DNA of 54,059 nucleotides from Clostridiaceae bacterium (GTDB lineage Bacteria; Bacillota; Clostridia; DSM-8532). The stretch is taken from contig JAAYFU010000071.1 in NCBI GenBank assembly GCA_012728095.1, positions 1-54,059 on the forward strand. Direction: 5' to 3'. The number at the start of each line of letters is the position of its first letter. The stretch's first letter is position 1. Under the pieces are notes generated by a model that saw only the letters and a program-made list of their open reading frames with translations, ran no database searches and was not told where the DNA came from. Position numbers and translations under genes: made by a program. Of this stretch, positions 7,417 through 15,784 are shown in pieces.

Positions 7417-9363
7417 TTATTTATACAATAATTCATAACTGTTCTTTTCCCGCTGAGTTAAAGCGGTATTTATACCATTTATAAACTCTTCGTTTGTTTT
7501 TGTATTCATCAGTCTGTTTATAATCATCTCGGTAACATCGGCAGTACCAAGATTGCTCATTGCCTTGCGAATAGTCCAGATTCCCTCAAGTTCCTTCTGG
7601 GACAGCAACAGCTCCTCTCTTCTGGTTCCGGAGCGATTTATATCGATTGCAGGGAAAATACGTTTTTCTGATAGCTTCCTGTCCAAATGCAACTCAAGAT
7701 TACCCGTTCCTTTAAATTCTTCATAAATAACATCATCCATACGGCTTCCCGTATCAATTAGGGCAGTTGCTATAATAGTCAGACTTCCGCCGTTTTCGAT
7801 GTTTCGGGCTGCTCCGAAGAAACGCTTGGGTTTATGAAGGGCCCCCGGATCCAATCCACCCGAAAGAGTTCTGCCAGTCGGTGGAATGGTAAGGTTATAT
7901 GCGCGCGCCAGGCGTGTAATACTGTCCAAAAGAATTACCACGTCTTTTTTATGCTCTACCAGGCGCTGAGCTCTTTCCAGAACAATCTCGGCCACCTTTA
8001 TATGATGTTCCGGAACCTCATCAAAGGTTGAATAGATTACATCGCCTTTAATGGAGCGCTGCATGTCTGTAACTTCCTCAGGCCGCTCATCAATTAACAA
8101 TACTATTACTTCAATTTCCGGATACTTCGATGTTATAGCATTTGCTATTTTTTTGAGCAGTATGGTTTTGCCCGCTTTGGGAGGCGACACTATAAGCCCT
8201 CTCTGACCTTTTCCGATAGGAGCGATAAGGTCAATAAGGCGGGTCGATAATTCTTTTGGATCCGACTCAAGAGTAATACGCTCATTGGGGTAAATAGGAG
8301 TCAGTGTTTCAAACGGTCGTCTTTTTTGGGCCACCTCGGGAGGATCCCCGTTAACCGATGTGACATACAAGAGTGCCTGAAATTTTTCTCCTTCCTTTTG
8401 AATCCTGCCCTTTCCAACTATTTTATCGCCGGTTTTTAAATTAAATCTGCGGATTTGGGATGGCGAAACATAAATATCCTTTGGTCCGGAAAGATAATTA
8501 TGACCACGCAGGAAACCGTATCCGTCAGGAAGAACTTCCAGAATACCCGTAACAGGGTTTTCACTCTCTAAACGGGAAAGATCTTTTACTTTACCATATT
8601 TGGAAGCTTTGCTTTCATCCTCACCGTTTCCTTCTGTCTTTTCCTTTTCAGTTTCACCCAATTCTTCACCGTTCTTGGATTCATCCTGCGGAATTACAGT
8701 GGAATCAACAATATCACTTACCTGGACAGCGCCGGAAGTATCAACACCTTCAGCAATCTGGTCACCTTGATCAGAACCGCTTTCTTTGATTGCTCCGATT
8801 ATAACTCGTGTTGTTTTTTTAACGGGTTTTTGGGATACAGATTCTTCGTCGGACTGTTTAACTTGTGTTAAGACAGCATCCTCTTCTTTAAGCTCAGCAT
8901 CTTTTGACGACTGATCAACTGCACTTTCAGCAGCTTGCTCCTCGGACTTTTTAGGACGGCCCCGCCGTTTTTTAGTAGGGGGCTCCGCTTTTTCCGACTT
9001 AATCTCCTGCTCTGAAACACTATCATCCGGCTCCTGCTTCGGCTCTTTTTTTTCATCGGCTGAAGCAGCCCTGGGTCTCCCTCTCTTCTTCTTTTCGGTG
9101 GAACTCTTATCTTCCTCTGTTTTTTCATCCGGCTTTTTCTCGTCCTGAGGAGCCTGACCCTGTCCTTCCCCCGAAACAGTCTTTGCATCAGGAGGCCTCT
9201 GCTCCTTCATTTCGGATTTGGACTGAGAAGTATCTCCCGTACTTAAAATTAAATCGATCAAATCCGCTTTTCTATACCTGGTTATGCTTTTTAATCCCAG
9301 CATTTTAGCAATATACCTGAGATCTTCAAGAGATTTGCGCTCAAGAATGGATCTGTCTTCCAT
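7417..9363 (-). CDS. rho: Transcription termination factor Rho with AT-hook insertion
   Basis: This 648-residue hexameric RNA helicase ends transcripts. The N-terminal helical Rho_N domain is at 1-45. The RNA-binding cold-shock-like domain is at about 270-345 ([15 protein letters not shown]). The ATPase core is at about 350-640, with Walker A PPKAGKT (394-400), LIDERPEE and Walker [11 protein letters not shown] (Asp480). E. coli Rho is about 420 residues; the excess is a roughly 220-residue low-complexity insertion (about 46-265) rich in Glu, Lys, Ser and Gln. The insertion contains two AT-hook motifs, KKKRGRPR (91-98) and KKRRGRPKK (131-139). Insertions here are known in other high-complexity Rho proteins; the paired AT-hooks suggest DNA or RNA contacts. 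Confidence 0.96.
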   Translation of the reverse strand: MEDRSILERKSLEDLRYIAKMLGLKSITRYRKADLIDLILSTGDTSQSKSEMKEQRPPDAKTVSGEGQGQAPQDEKKPDEKTEEDKSSTEKKKRGRPRAASADEKKEPKQEPDDSVSEQEIKSEKAEPPTKKRRGRPKKSEEQAAESAVDQSSKDAELKEEDAVLTQVKQSDEESVSQKPVKKTTRVIIGAIKESGSDQGDQIAEGVDTSGAVQVSDIVDSTVIPQDESKNGEELGETEKEKTEGNGEDESKASKYGKVKDLSRLESENPVTGILEVLPDGYGFLRGHNYLSGPKDIYVSPSQIRRFNLKTGDKIVGKGRIQKEGEKFQALLYVTSVNGDPPEVAQKRRPFETLTPIYPNERITLESDPKELSTRLIDLIAPIGKGQRGLIVSPPKAGKTILLKKIANAITSKYPEIEVIVLLIDERPEEVTDMQRSIKGDVIYSTFDEVPEHHIKVAEIVLERAQRLVEHKKDVVILLDSITRLARAYNLTIPPTGRTLSGGLDPGALHKPKRFFGAARNIENGGSLTIIATALIDTGSRMDDVIYEEFKGTGNLELHLDRKLSEKRIFPAIDINRSGTRREELLLSQKELEGIWTIRKAMSNLGTADVTEMIINRLMNTKTNEEFINGINTALTQREKNSYELLYK

Positions 9364-9924
9364 AATACACCGCCTTGTGTAAACTTCTTAAATTTTTTTC
9401 ATATTTACGCGAAAAATATGTTCTAAGAATTTTTTATTTTATATTATTAATCTATTATTAAATCTATTATTAAACTTTAAAAATCCGCCCCTGCTCTTAA
9501 ATATGAGCGCCTGCCTATCGAAGGTATAAACAGTATCATATTTATTTAAATTCAGTCTATTATTACATACTTGGGAAATAATCAAGATATGAATACCACT
9601 TAACTGGTTTAATATATCAATTAGTATTACCATTTGTCAAGCTTTTATTGATTATTTCACAATTATTTTCCGGTGTTCCTGCATCAATTATTCATAAAAT
9701 ATCAGTATTTTTTACAAAATTCCGGTATTTTACAATAAAATTTTCAGAGCTTAACAGTTATTATGACAAATCTTGTTTTTTTCGGGGTAATGTCCTTATT
9801 TTTTTCATAGTAATATTTATATTCATAGTCTAATATAAATTTGTCTTAAGACATTACATTATTGACTGTTATTATCAATAGAGAGAGAAACAGCAAAGCA
9901 TAAGCATTAACAGGGGCGGTAAAT
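9364..9924. other. AT-rich intergenic stretch upstream of rho
   Basis: There is no credible gene here. The minus-strand 5' leader of rho lies at its left end. The rest is very AT-rich with short repeats (TATTATTAAATC near 9446-9470). Frames of about 60 codons on both strands are low-complexity, lack RBS sites, and I take them as chance. Confidence 0.5.
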
Positions 9925-10300
9925 ATGCCATATATCGTAAGAGCCAATACTCTTTAGCAGCATTGAGTTACGGCTAATAAGACATCGTAAAGCATAGGAT
10001 TGGCTTTATCAGCAACGTTGTAATCAAGGCATACAGCCACAATATAACATAAGTTTGGACAAGAGGATTGATAATAACAAAGGCAAATCAACCGGGGGGG
10101 GGACAACAAGAGCACATCAGGAGCATCAACATAGGCGACATCATGGTTTACAGCACCGGCAACAACATGGTTCACAGCATAAACCGCGGTATGGTTTACA
10201 TCAAAGGCGACATTTTTTAGCGGCAGCACAGTCAACAACATGATTACAACACAGGTTGGACAACAGGATAACATTTTCAGATTTTTGCATGCCAGGCATA
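9925..10300 (+). pseudogene. Decayed gene with LysM-like ends and 24-nt repeats
   Basis: A plus-strand start (AGGGGCGGTAAAT before ATG 9925) gives MPYIVRANTL, then a stop. One nt shifted, the text continues FSSIELRL, which together resembles the YIV...TLxSIA opening of a LysM domain. Further on, GGCATACAGCCACAATAT and GGACAAGAG fit the NxGIxPxY and VGQE end of LysM, and a second GTTGGACAACAG end lies at 10254-10265. Between them are degenerate units of about 24 nt (ATGGTTTACAGC, ATGGTTCACAGC, ATGGTTTACATC) and a run of nine G at 10094-10102. Several stops and frame changes break every frame. A spore-coat type LysM protein is my guess. Confidence 0.35.
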
Positions 10301-10356
10301 AAAATGACCATTGCTATATAATATTTATCTACCTAAAGCATTCACATAATATATTC

Positions 10357-10392
10357 CGGGAGCTGATAATAATGCAGCTCCCGAATTTTTTT
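10357..10392 (+). terminator. Hairpin between the relic and dnaX
   Basis: A 9-bp stem (10357-10365 with 10375-10383) is followed on the plus strand by AA and seven T residues. It therefore terminates a plus-strand transcript, in keeping with a former plus-strand gene at 9925-10300. On the minus strand it lies 12 nt after the dnaX stop with only a weak U-tract, and may serve dnaX too. Confidence 0.7.
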
Positions 10393-10394
10393 AC

Positions 10395-12050
10395 CTATTC
10401 CTCAATCTTAAGGGGGATATTGTTTTCTGAAGCGAATTTCATTATTTTTTCCAACACCGGATCCGTCTCATTTTCTGACGTTTCTGAGGCTAAATTCTTT
10501 TCTTCAACTATTTTTACTTTCATATCCCTTCCTAAAACATGACTGATTGCATTCTCAATGACTTCAAGGCTGTCTTTCCGACTCAGTACGGTTTTTTTCA
10601 GCGCATCGTCCCCCTGGACCACCACATTTGCCGTTCCGTCCCCGGAAATAAAGCACCATGTGTCCAACAAATAAGCATAGACTTTCATTCTGTTTTCAGA
10701 ACGGATATACTCAATAACATGCGGCCATTCGCTTAGCCTGTTCTTTTCTCCGGCATTGTGATAATTACTTTCGGTCTTTGCCGGTATTTTTTCTTCTACC
10801 GGTTCGGATTTCACCATAACAGTTTTTGCAGGCTTTGCTTTTTTCCCGGAATGTACCGGATTAAGATTAATCCCCTGTTGAATCTGTGATATCCTGTCTT
10901 CCAATTGCTGAAGCTTCATCTCTAAACCGGCTAAAACATCATTTGAAGGATGTCGGTATACGGGCATATCAGAACATAGTTTAACCGCAGCCACTTCCAT
11001 GATAATTCGCGGGTTTTCAGCCCATCTCAATTGGGCTTCGGTTTCCGACAATTCCTCTATTATCTTCAATGTCCGTTCCAAGTCAATCCTGTCGGCTGCA
11101 TTTGTTACAGGCTGAAGTTCTTCTTCGCTTAAATCAATCAGGTTCAGCGCCTCTCCTCCGTTCTTTAACAGCATCAGGTTTCTGAACCATAAAATAAGCT
11201 GATTACAAAAAGGTTTCAAATCCCTTCCCTGGTCAATCGCTTCTTTAATTGCGTTAAGCGCTACAGGGACATTCTTGTCTATAATAGCTTCCGCAAAGGT
11301 GTTTACAGCTTCAGCCGCCGATAAACCAGACATTTCAAGGACATCCCTGTGTGTAATTGTTGTTTTCCCCATATTGATGCATTGATCCAAAAGGCTTATG
11401 GCATCCCTCATACCACCCTCAGAAATCCTAGCTATGAGCCGTATGGCATCATCCTCAACTGAAACATTGCAATCTGCGGCAATCACCTTAAGCCTTTTTT
11501 CAATACCTTTAGCTGTAATTCTTTTAAAATCGAACCTTTGACATCTGGATAAAATAGTGGCGGGAAGTTTATGAGGTTCTGTGGTGGCCAGAATAAACAC
11601 CACATTGGCGGGAGGTTCCTCCAGTGTCTTTAACAGGGCGTTGAACGCTCCGGTTGACAACATATGGACCTCATCAATAATATACACTTTATACCGCGTA
11701 ACTGTTGGTACATACATTACGGCTTCCTTTATCTCTCTGACATCGTCCACGCCGTTGTTGGAAGCGGCGTCAATTTCTATGACATCCAGTATGGAACCGT
11801 CCAGGATTCCTTTACAGGTCATACACTCGTTACATGGGCTTCCGTCCTTAGGGTTCGTGCAGTTAACGGCCCGGGCAAAGATTTTCGCCAGGGTAGTCTT
11901 GCCTGTTCCTCTGGTCCCGCAAAACAGATATGCATGGCTGACGGTATTATTCTTAATACTGTTTTTTAGTGTAGTTACAATATGACGCTGTTCCACCACA
12001 TCTTCGAAAGTTAAGGGTCTCCATTTTCGGTATAATGCTATATGCGCCAT
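10395..12050 (-). CDS. dnaX: DNA polymerase III subunit gamma/tau
   Basis: This 551-residue clamp-loader ATPase has Walker A GTRGTGKT (45-52), zinc ligands Cys64, Cys73, Cys76 and Cys79, the Walker B region YIIDEVHML and the sensor LATTEPHKLPATILSRCQ. The first 370 residues form the AAA+ and collar domains. The rest is the tau-like tail, with a Lys/Pro-rich linker and a C-terminal domain ending about 551. No A-rich slippage site was obvious, so a separate gamma form is unproven. The usual partners yaaK and recR do not follow here. Confidence 0.95.
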   Translation of the reverse strand: MAHIALYRKWRPLTFEDVVEQRHIVTTLKNSIKNNTVSHAYLFCGTRGTGKTTLAKIFARAVNCTNPKDGSPCNECMTCKGILDGSILDVIEIDAASNNGVDDVREIKEAVMYVPTVTRYKVYIIDEVHMLSTGAFNALLKTLEEPPANVVFILATTEPHKLPATILSRCQRFDFKRITAKGIEKRLKVIAADCNVSVEDDAIRLIARISEGGMRDAISLLDQCINMGKTTITHRDVLEMSGLSAAEAVNTFAEAIIDKNVPVALNAIKEAIDQGRDLKPFCNQLILWFRNLMLLKNGGEALNLIDLSEEELQPVTNAADRIDLERTLKIIEELSETEAQLRWAENPRIIMEVAAVKLCSDMPVYRHPSNDVLAGLEMKLQQLEDRISQIQQGINLNPVHSGKKAKPAKTVMVKSEPVEEKIPAKTESNYHNAGEKNRLSEWPHVIEYIRSENRMKVYAYLLDTWCFISGDGTANVVVQGDDALKKTVLSRKDSLEVIENAISHVLGRDMKVKIVEEKNLASETSENETDPVLEKIMKFASENNIPLKIEE

Positions 12051-12160
12051 TGTATCATTCCTTTATAACTTGATCCGGATGCAAAAACCTGTTACATATT
12101 CGCATTAACAGTTTACCAGTTAACAAAAACCTTCGCAAGGGATTGACCCGGTACCGGCAA

Positions 12161-12189
12161 AATAAAAAAACGAGGTTAAAACCTCGTTT
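12161..12189 (-). terminator. Terminator of the SRP RNA gene
   Basis: The stem AAACGAGGT/ACCTCGTTT with a short TTAA loop (12180-12189 with 12168-12177) is followed by a U-rich run on the minus strand, 13 nt after the SRP RNA 3' end. Confidence 0.85.
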
Positions 12190-12202
12190 AATCCATGTAA
12201 AA

Positions 12203-12468
12203 CCGTGCACCTGTCCTCGACAGGCAAGTACAAACGTACCATGCGCATCATACTCGGATCAGGCTGACTTGCGGCACACCCAGAGGTTCCGCTTACCGCT
12301 GCTTCCTTCCGGACCTGACGGGGTTCACAGTTCTGAATTGCGCAAGACCCAATCTTCATCGTACCTTGCAGCATAACTGACTTTACACTTGCATGCCTCA
12401 AACAGGAATTCGACTCCGCTATAGCGGATTGCGGATACAGGGCACCGCTAACTCCCCGTCTAGCACGG
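12203..12468 (-). ncRNA. ffs: SRP RNA (4.5S/scRNA), large Bacillus-type
   Basis: The minus strand carries the SRP RNA core: GAACCCCGTCAGGTCCGGAA followed by GGAAGCAGCGGTAAG near 12280-12325, the Ffh-binding helix 8. The ends CCGTGC (12463-12468) and GCACGG (12203-12208) pair, giving a molecule of about 266 nt with an Alu-like 5' region (GTGCTAGACGGGGAG). This is the long form found in Bacillus and Clostridia, part of the particle that directs membrane proteins to the translocon. It lies upstream of dnaX, a frequent neighbour in Firmicutes. Confidence 0.93.
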
Positions 12469-12476
12469 TAAAGTAT

Positions 12477-12505
12477 ATTATATAGCATTAGCCCCATATC
12501 TGCAA
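12477..12505 (-). promoter_or_regulatory. Promoter of the SRP RNA gene
   Basis: A perfect TATAAT (12477-12482) lies 17 nt from TTGCAG (12500-12505) on the minus strand, with the RNA 5' end about 9 nt downstream. The -35 is weak; the -10 and its spacing to the RNA are convincing. Confidence 0.7.
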
Positions 12506-12552
12506 GTCCAATAAATAGAATAAATTTAATACCAAAAGAGATATCAGCCTGT

Positions 12553-14220
12553 TTAATTTTTTTGATTGGCCCTGTCCTTAGCCCTGATTTCGGTACGACG
12601 AATTTTGCCGCTGATTGTTTTGGGTAACTCATCAACAAATTCTATAATACGAGGATATTTATACGGAGCGGTATGGGTTTTTACATAATCCTGTATTTCC
12701 TTTTTTAATTCTTCGCTTGGTTGATAACCTTTTGCAAGTACAATAGTAGCTTTAACTATCTGTCCTCTTACAGGGTCAGGGACTCCGGTAACCGCACATT
12801 CCAACACCGACGGATGCTCCATAATAACGCTTTCAACTTCAAAGGGGCCAATGCGGTATCCTGAGGATTTAATAATATCATCGGTTCTTCCGACATACCA
12901 GTAATATCCGTCCTCATCCTTATAGGCAGTATCACCTGTATGATACAATCCATCACGCATTGCCTGATTTGTCTTTTCTTCGTCTCTGTAATACCCCAGC
13001 ATAAGGCCCATAGGTTTTCCTTTATCGAGTCTTATGACAATCTCTCCGACTTCTCCGGGTTCTACGCTTCTTCCGTTTTCATCAACGAGATCCATATCAT
13101 AAAGTGGCGAAGGTTTACCCATTGATCCCGGCTTTGGCTCCATCCAGGTAGCTGTCATAAGACACAGTGTGGTTTCGGTCTGACCGAAGCCTTCCATAAG
13201 CCTGATGCCTGTTAATTCCTTAAACCGGTTGAACACTTCCGGATTAAGGGCTTCTCCTGCGGTGGTACAATATTTTATTGATGAAAGGTCATACTTGCTG
13301 AGATCTTCTTTGATAAGGAACCTGTAAATTGTCGGCGGAGCGCAGAAGGTGGTTACCTTGTACTTCTCTATCCTCTTTAACAATTCATCCGGATTAAACC
13401 TGTCAAAGTCAAAAGTAAATATGGCAGCTTCAGCAAGCCACTGACCATATAATTTCCCCCAGACAGCCTTGCCCCATCCGGTTTCGGAAACAGTCAGGTG
13501 CAAACCATCGGGATCCACGTTATGCCAATAAACCGCGGTGGGAATATGGGCAAGTGAATAATAATGATTATGAGCCACCATTTTAGGCATGCCCGTCGTA
13601 CCCGATGAGAAATACATCAACATTATTTCTTCGGCTTTCGGTCTGTCTTCACCGGTCGGGGGCACGAAATCAGGTGCTGTGGCTATTCCTTCTTCATAGC
13701 TCACCCACCCGTCTTTCTTTCCTCTTACAATAACCTTTATACTTAGAGTCTCGGTCTCACGCTGCGCCTCGTCCACCAGGTCCGATACCTGCCCATCGGC
13801 GGTACACACAATTGCCTTAATGCTGGCAGCGTTCACACGGTAGACAATATCTTTTGTCATCAATTGATTGGTAGCCGGAATTGCTATAGCGCCAATCTTG
13901 TGAAGCGCCATCATACAATACCACCATTCATAATGGCGCTTTAGAATAAGCATGACCGGGTCGCCTTTTTTTATTCCCAGCCCCTGGAAAAAGGAAGCGG
14001 TTTTATCGCTGTATTCTTTCATTTCCTTAAATGTAATGAACTTTTCATCTCCGGCTTCATTACACCAGACCATAGCCAGTTTATCCGGTTTTTCAGCCGC
14101 TAACCTGTCAACTACATCATAAGCAAAATTATAATACTCATCTTTCTTAAAACTTACCTCTTTAACGCTACCGTCTTCATTCAGTGTCTCAATTATGTAT
14201 TCCTTATATAACCTGGACAT
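12553..14220 (-). CDS. Acyl-CoA synthetase (AMP-forming, MACS-like)
   Basis: This 555-residue enzyme of the ANL superfamily activates a carboxylic acid via an acyl-adenylate to its CoA thioester. Seen motifs: the P-loop YFSSGTTGMPK, aromatic EGFGQTETT, GLYHTGDTAYKDEDGYYWYVGR, and the C-terminal KISGK-like TISGKIRR with its catalytic Lys. It resembles medium-chain/aryl acyl-CoA synthetases more than acetyl-CoA synthetase. Its ATG overlaps the regulator's stop (TAATG), so the two are translationally coupled and lie under the same T-box. An isoleucine-type T-box would suggest branched-chain acids such as 2-methylbutyrate as substrates, which is an inference. Confidence 0.9.
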   Translation of the reverse strand: MSRLYKEYIIETLNEDGSVKEVSFKKDEYYNFAYDVVDRLAAEKPDKLAMVWCNEAGDEKFITFKEMKEYSDKTASFFQGLGIKKGDPVMLILKRHYEWWYCMMALHKIGAIAIPATNQLMTKDIVYRVNAASIKAIVCTADGQVSDLVDEAQRETETLSIKVIVRGKKDGWVSYEEGIATAPDFVPPTGEDRPKAEEIMLMYFSSGTTGMPKMVAHNHYYSLAHIPTAVYWHNVDPDGLHLTVSETGWGKAVWGKLYGQWLAEAAIFTFDFDRFNPDELLKRIEKYKVTTFCAPPTIYRFLIKEDLSKYDLSSIKYCTTAGEALNPEVFNRFKELTGIRLMEGFGQTETTLCLMTATWMEPKPGSMGKPSPLYDMDLVDENGRSVEPGEVGEIVIRLDKGKPMGLMLGYYRDEEKTNQAMRDGLYHTGDTAYKDEDGYYWYVGRTDDIIKSSGYRIGPFEVESVIMEHPSVLECAVTGVPDPVRGQIVKATIVLAKGYQPSEELKKEIQDYVKTHTAPYKYPRIIEFVDELPKTISGKIRRTEIRAKDRANQKN

Positions 14221-14804
14221 TAACCCATCCTCCCGTTCTGACCTCTGATTACCACTGCAAGAAATACGCAGTCTTTACCGTTTGTCGCTACCATACCGTG
14301 CTTCCGTGTCGCATCATAGTATACGGAGTCCCCTTCTTCCATAATAAATTCATGATCATCTATTCTGACCTTTAGTGATCCGCTTAGGATATAGTCAAAC
14401 TCCTGCCCGTCATGACTTCTTTGGAGAATCTCTCCCTTATCGGCGGCCTCATCATAAGGAGCCTCCACAATGAAGGGTTCGGCATTCCTGTTCTTGAACA
14501 AATAAGCCAGGCTTTGATATTTAAAACCTTTTCTGCGCTCGATTGCAAGTCCTTTTCCCTTTTTCACATGAGTGTAAACCGACAGGGTGGGGCTGCTGCC
14601 GGTTAATAGTTCGCTAATATCCAGGCCAAGGCGTACCGCAACCTTATAAAGGAAGGTAAAGGAAAAGTCTCTCTTGCCTTCCTCATAGCTTAAATATTCT
14701 TCTTTCGAAACCTCCACCAGTTGTGCCATTTCCGAAACAGAGATACCAAAGTCTTCCCTCAGGCCCCGTATTCGCTGAGCAATCTCAAAAATCATTTCAT
14801 TCAT
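14220..14804 (-). CDS. XRE-family regulator with cupin domain
   Basis: This 194-residue protein has an N-terminal XRE helix-turn-helix (about 6-62: IRGLREDFGISVSEMAQLVE, then the recognition helix with SYEEGKRDFS). A C-terminal cupin_2 domain (about 110-185) shows GQEFDYILSGSLKVRIDD and EEGDSVYYDATRKHG. Such proteins sense a small ligand through the cupin and often control the adjacent gene. It is the first gene of a two-gene operon with the acyl-CoA synthetase, sharing TAATG with it. The RBS is a strong GGAGGAGG. It may act in addition to the T-box control. Confidence 0.9.
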   Translation of the reverse strand: MNEMIFEIAQRIRGLREDFGISVSEMAQLVEVSKEEYLSYEEGKRDFSFTFLYKVAVRLGLDISELLTGSSPTLSVYTHVKKGKGLAIERRKGFKYQSLAYLFKNRNAEPFIVEAPYDEAADKGEILQRSHDGQEFDYILSGSLKVRIDDHEFIMEEGDSVYYDATRKHGMVATNGKDCVFLAVVIRGQNGRMG

Positions 14805-14840
14805 ACCTCATACCTCCTCCATTAATCGGCATAGATAATT

Positions 14841-14876
14841 AAAAAGCCCGTCCCAGCAAAATTTGCCGCTGGGACG
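14841..14876 (-). terminator. T-box intrinsic terminator
   Basis: A 9-bp perfect stem (14868-14876 with 14849-14857) plus outer GC pairs is followed by GGGC and five U residues. Its 5' side competes with pairing of the T-box sequence at 14886-14900. It may also end readthrough from the V-ATPase operon, for which no other terminator is visible. Confidence 0.88.
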
Positions 14877-15114
14877 AGCTGATAACCCGTGGTACCACCC
14901 ATTTTTAGCTTAATAAAGCCCTCATTAAGGTTCTAACAAACCCTTGCCTGTAACGTGGCTGACGCGATACCTTACTATTTTTCAGGTAACGGGCTCCGGA
15001 GAGATACCTGTAATTAAATTCCTGCCTGTTCGCACCAACCACAGGCTCTCTGTAAGGAAACCAATAATTACAGAGGCTCCTTCATTGCCTTTAAATATTT
15101 AAATATTATTGTTT
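14841..15114 (-). promoter_or_regulatory. T-box riboswitch, candidate isoleucine specifier
   Basis: The leader contains the T-box antiterminator core GGGTGGTACCACGG on the minus strand (14886-14900), a Stem I with a distal GCCTG/CAGGC arm and an AG-bulge-like TACAGAGA, and a closing CTCCGGAGC segment. A terminator with the stem CGTCCCAGC/GCTGGGACG follows. Reading back from the CTCCGGAGC segment, the most likely specifier codon is AUC (15003-15005, isoleucine), by analogy with how specifiers sit in other T-boxes. A neighbouring frame would give UAC or GUA. Uncharged tRNA binding would allow readthrough into the XRE-cupin and acyl-CoA synthetase genes. Confidence 0.85.
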
Positions 15115-15120
15115 CTATAT

Positions 15121-15149
15121 ATAATACAATCTGAATTCCCTGTTGTCAA
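15121..15149 (-). promoter_or_regulatory. Promoter of the T-box operon
   Basis: A perfect TTGACA (15144-15149) and TATTAT (15121-15126) are 17 nt apart on the minus strand. The -35 overlaps the stop codon of the V-ATPase subunit D gene, so the two transcription units abut. Confidence 0.85.
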
Positions 15150-15781
15150 ACAAAAAATTCAGCTCTTTTTTCTTTAACCCTTTTAATAACCTTCAGACGG
15201 GAGAATTCCTCCCTTTCCTTTTCACCCAATACGTTTTCGATAGTCGAAGTTAAACTTTCATACCTGGGAATTATAATGTTTTTGAGCGCATTTGTGCGTT
15301 TCATGGTTCGCCTGATATTTTGGGCCAGCCTGTATACCGAATTTTCAATTTCAGCCAATTGCGCCGTAAGAATTTTAACCTGTTCAAATTTTTTCCGAGC
15401 GATATCAAGAGCGCCGTTAGTCCTGTGAAAACTATATCGGGGCTTCATCTTTTTTTCGTCAATCGATACTATTGGGATTTCAACGCCCATTATGCTCTGT
15501 TCCCTGATCTGGATACTATCTTCTTCAGGTATGGCAAAACCTATTTGCTGGACAACTGAAATACCCAGGCTGATATTGGCATCCTGAAGAGATTTATATG
15601 CCTCGCTGAATACTTCAAGAATTTGTTTGTTCACCTTCCTGGCTTTATCTATCATGTTCATCATTTCCCGGACCAGGATATTCCGCTTTTTCTCCAGTAA
15701 ATCATAGCCTTGTCGGGACAAAGCGAGAGAATTCCTGGCCTTTATCAGGTTCCCTTTAGTGGGGAACAGATCCATATCCAT
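15146..15781 (-). CDS. V-type ATPase subunit D (central stalk)
   Basis: This 211-residue coiled-coil protein forms the rotor shaft inside the A3B3 head. The opening DLFPTKGNLIKARNSLALSR and the long helical N- and C-terminal arms are characteristic, with MKRTNALKNIIIPRYESLT near residue 170. It is the last gene of the operon and starts 3 nt after subunit B. Confidence 0.94.
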   Translation of the reverse strand: MDMDLFPTKGNLIKARNSLALSRQGYDLLEKKRNILVREMMNMIDKARKVNKQILEVFSEAYKSLQDANISLGISVVQQIGFAIPEEDSIQIREQSIMGVEIPIVSIDEKKMKPRYSFHRTNGALDIARKKFEQVKILTAQLAEIENSVYRLAQNIRRTMKRTNALKNIIIPRYESLTSTIENVLGEKEREEFSRLKVIKRVKEKRAEFFV

Positions 15782-15784
15782 AGG

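Noticed and set aside
9439-9633. 64-codon minus frame upstream of rho
   Set aside because: It contains low-complexity NNRFNNR text from AT repeats, with no RBS.
12120-12638. Minus-strand frame across the SRP RNA
   Set aside because: It reads through the SRP RNA gene and its promoter; RNA signatures explain the sequence.
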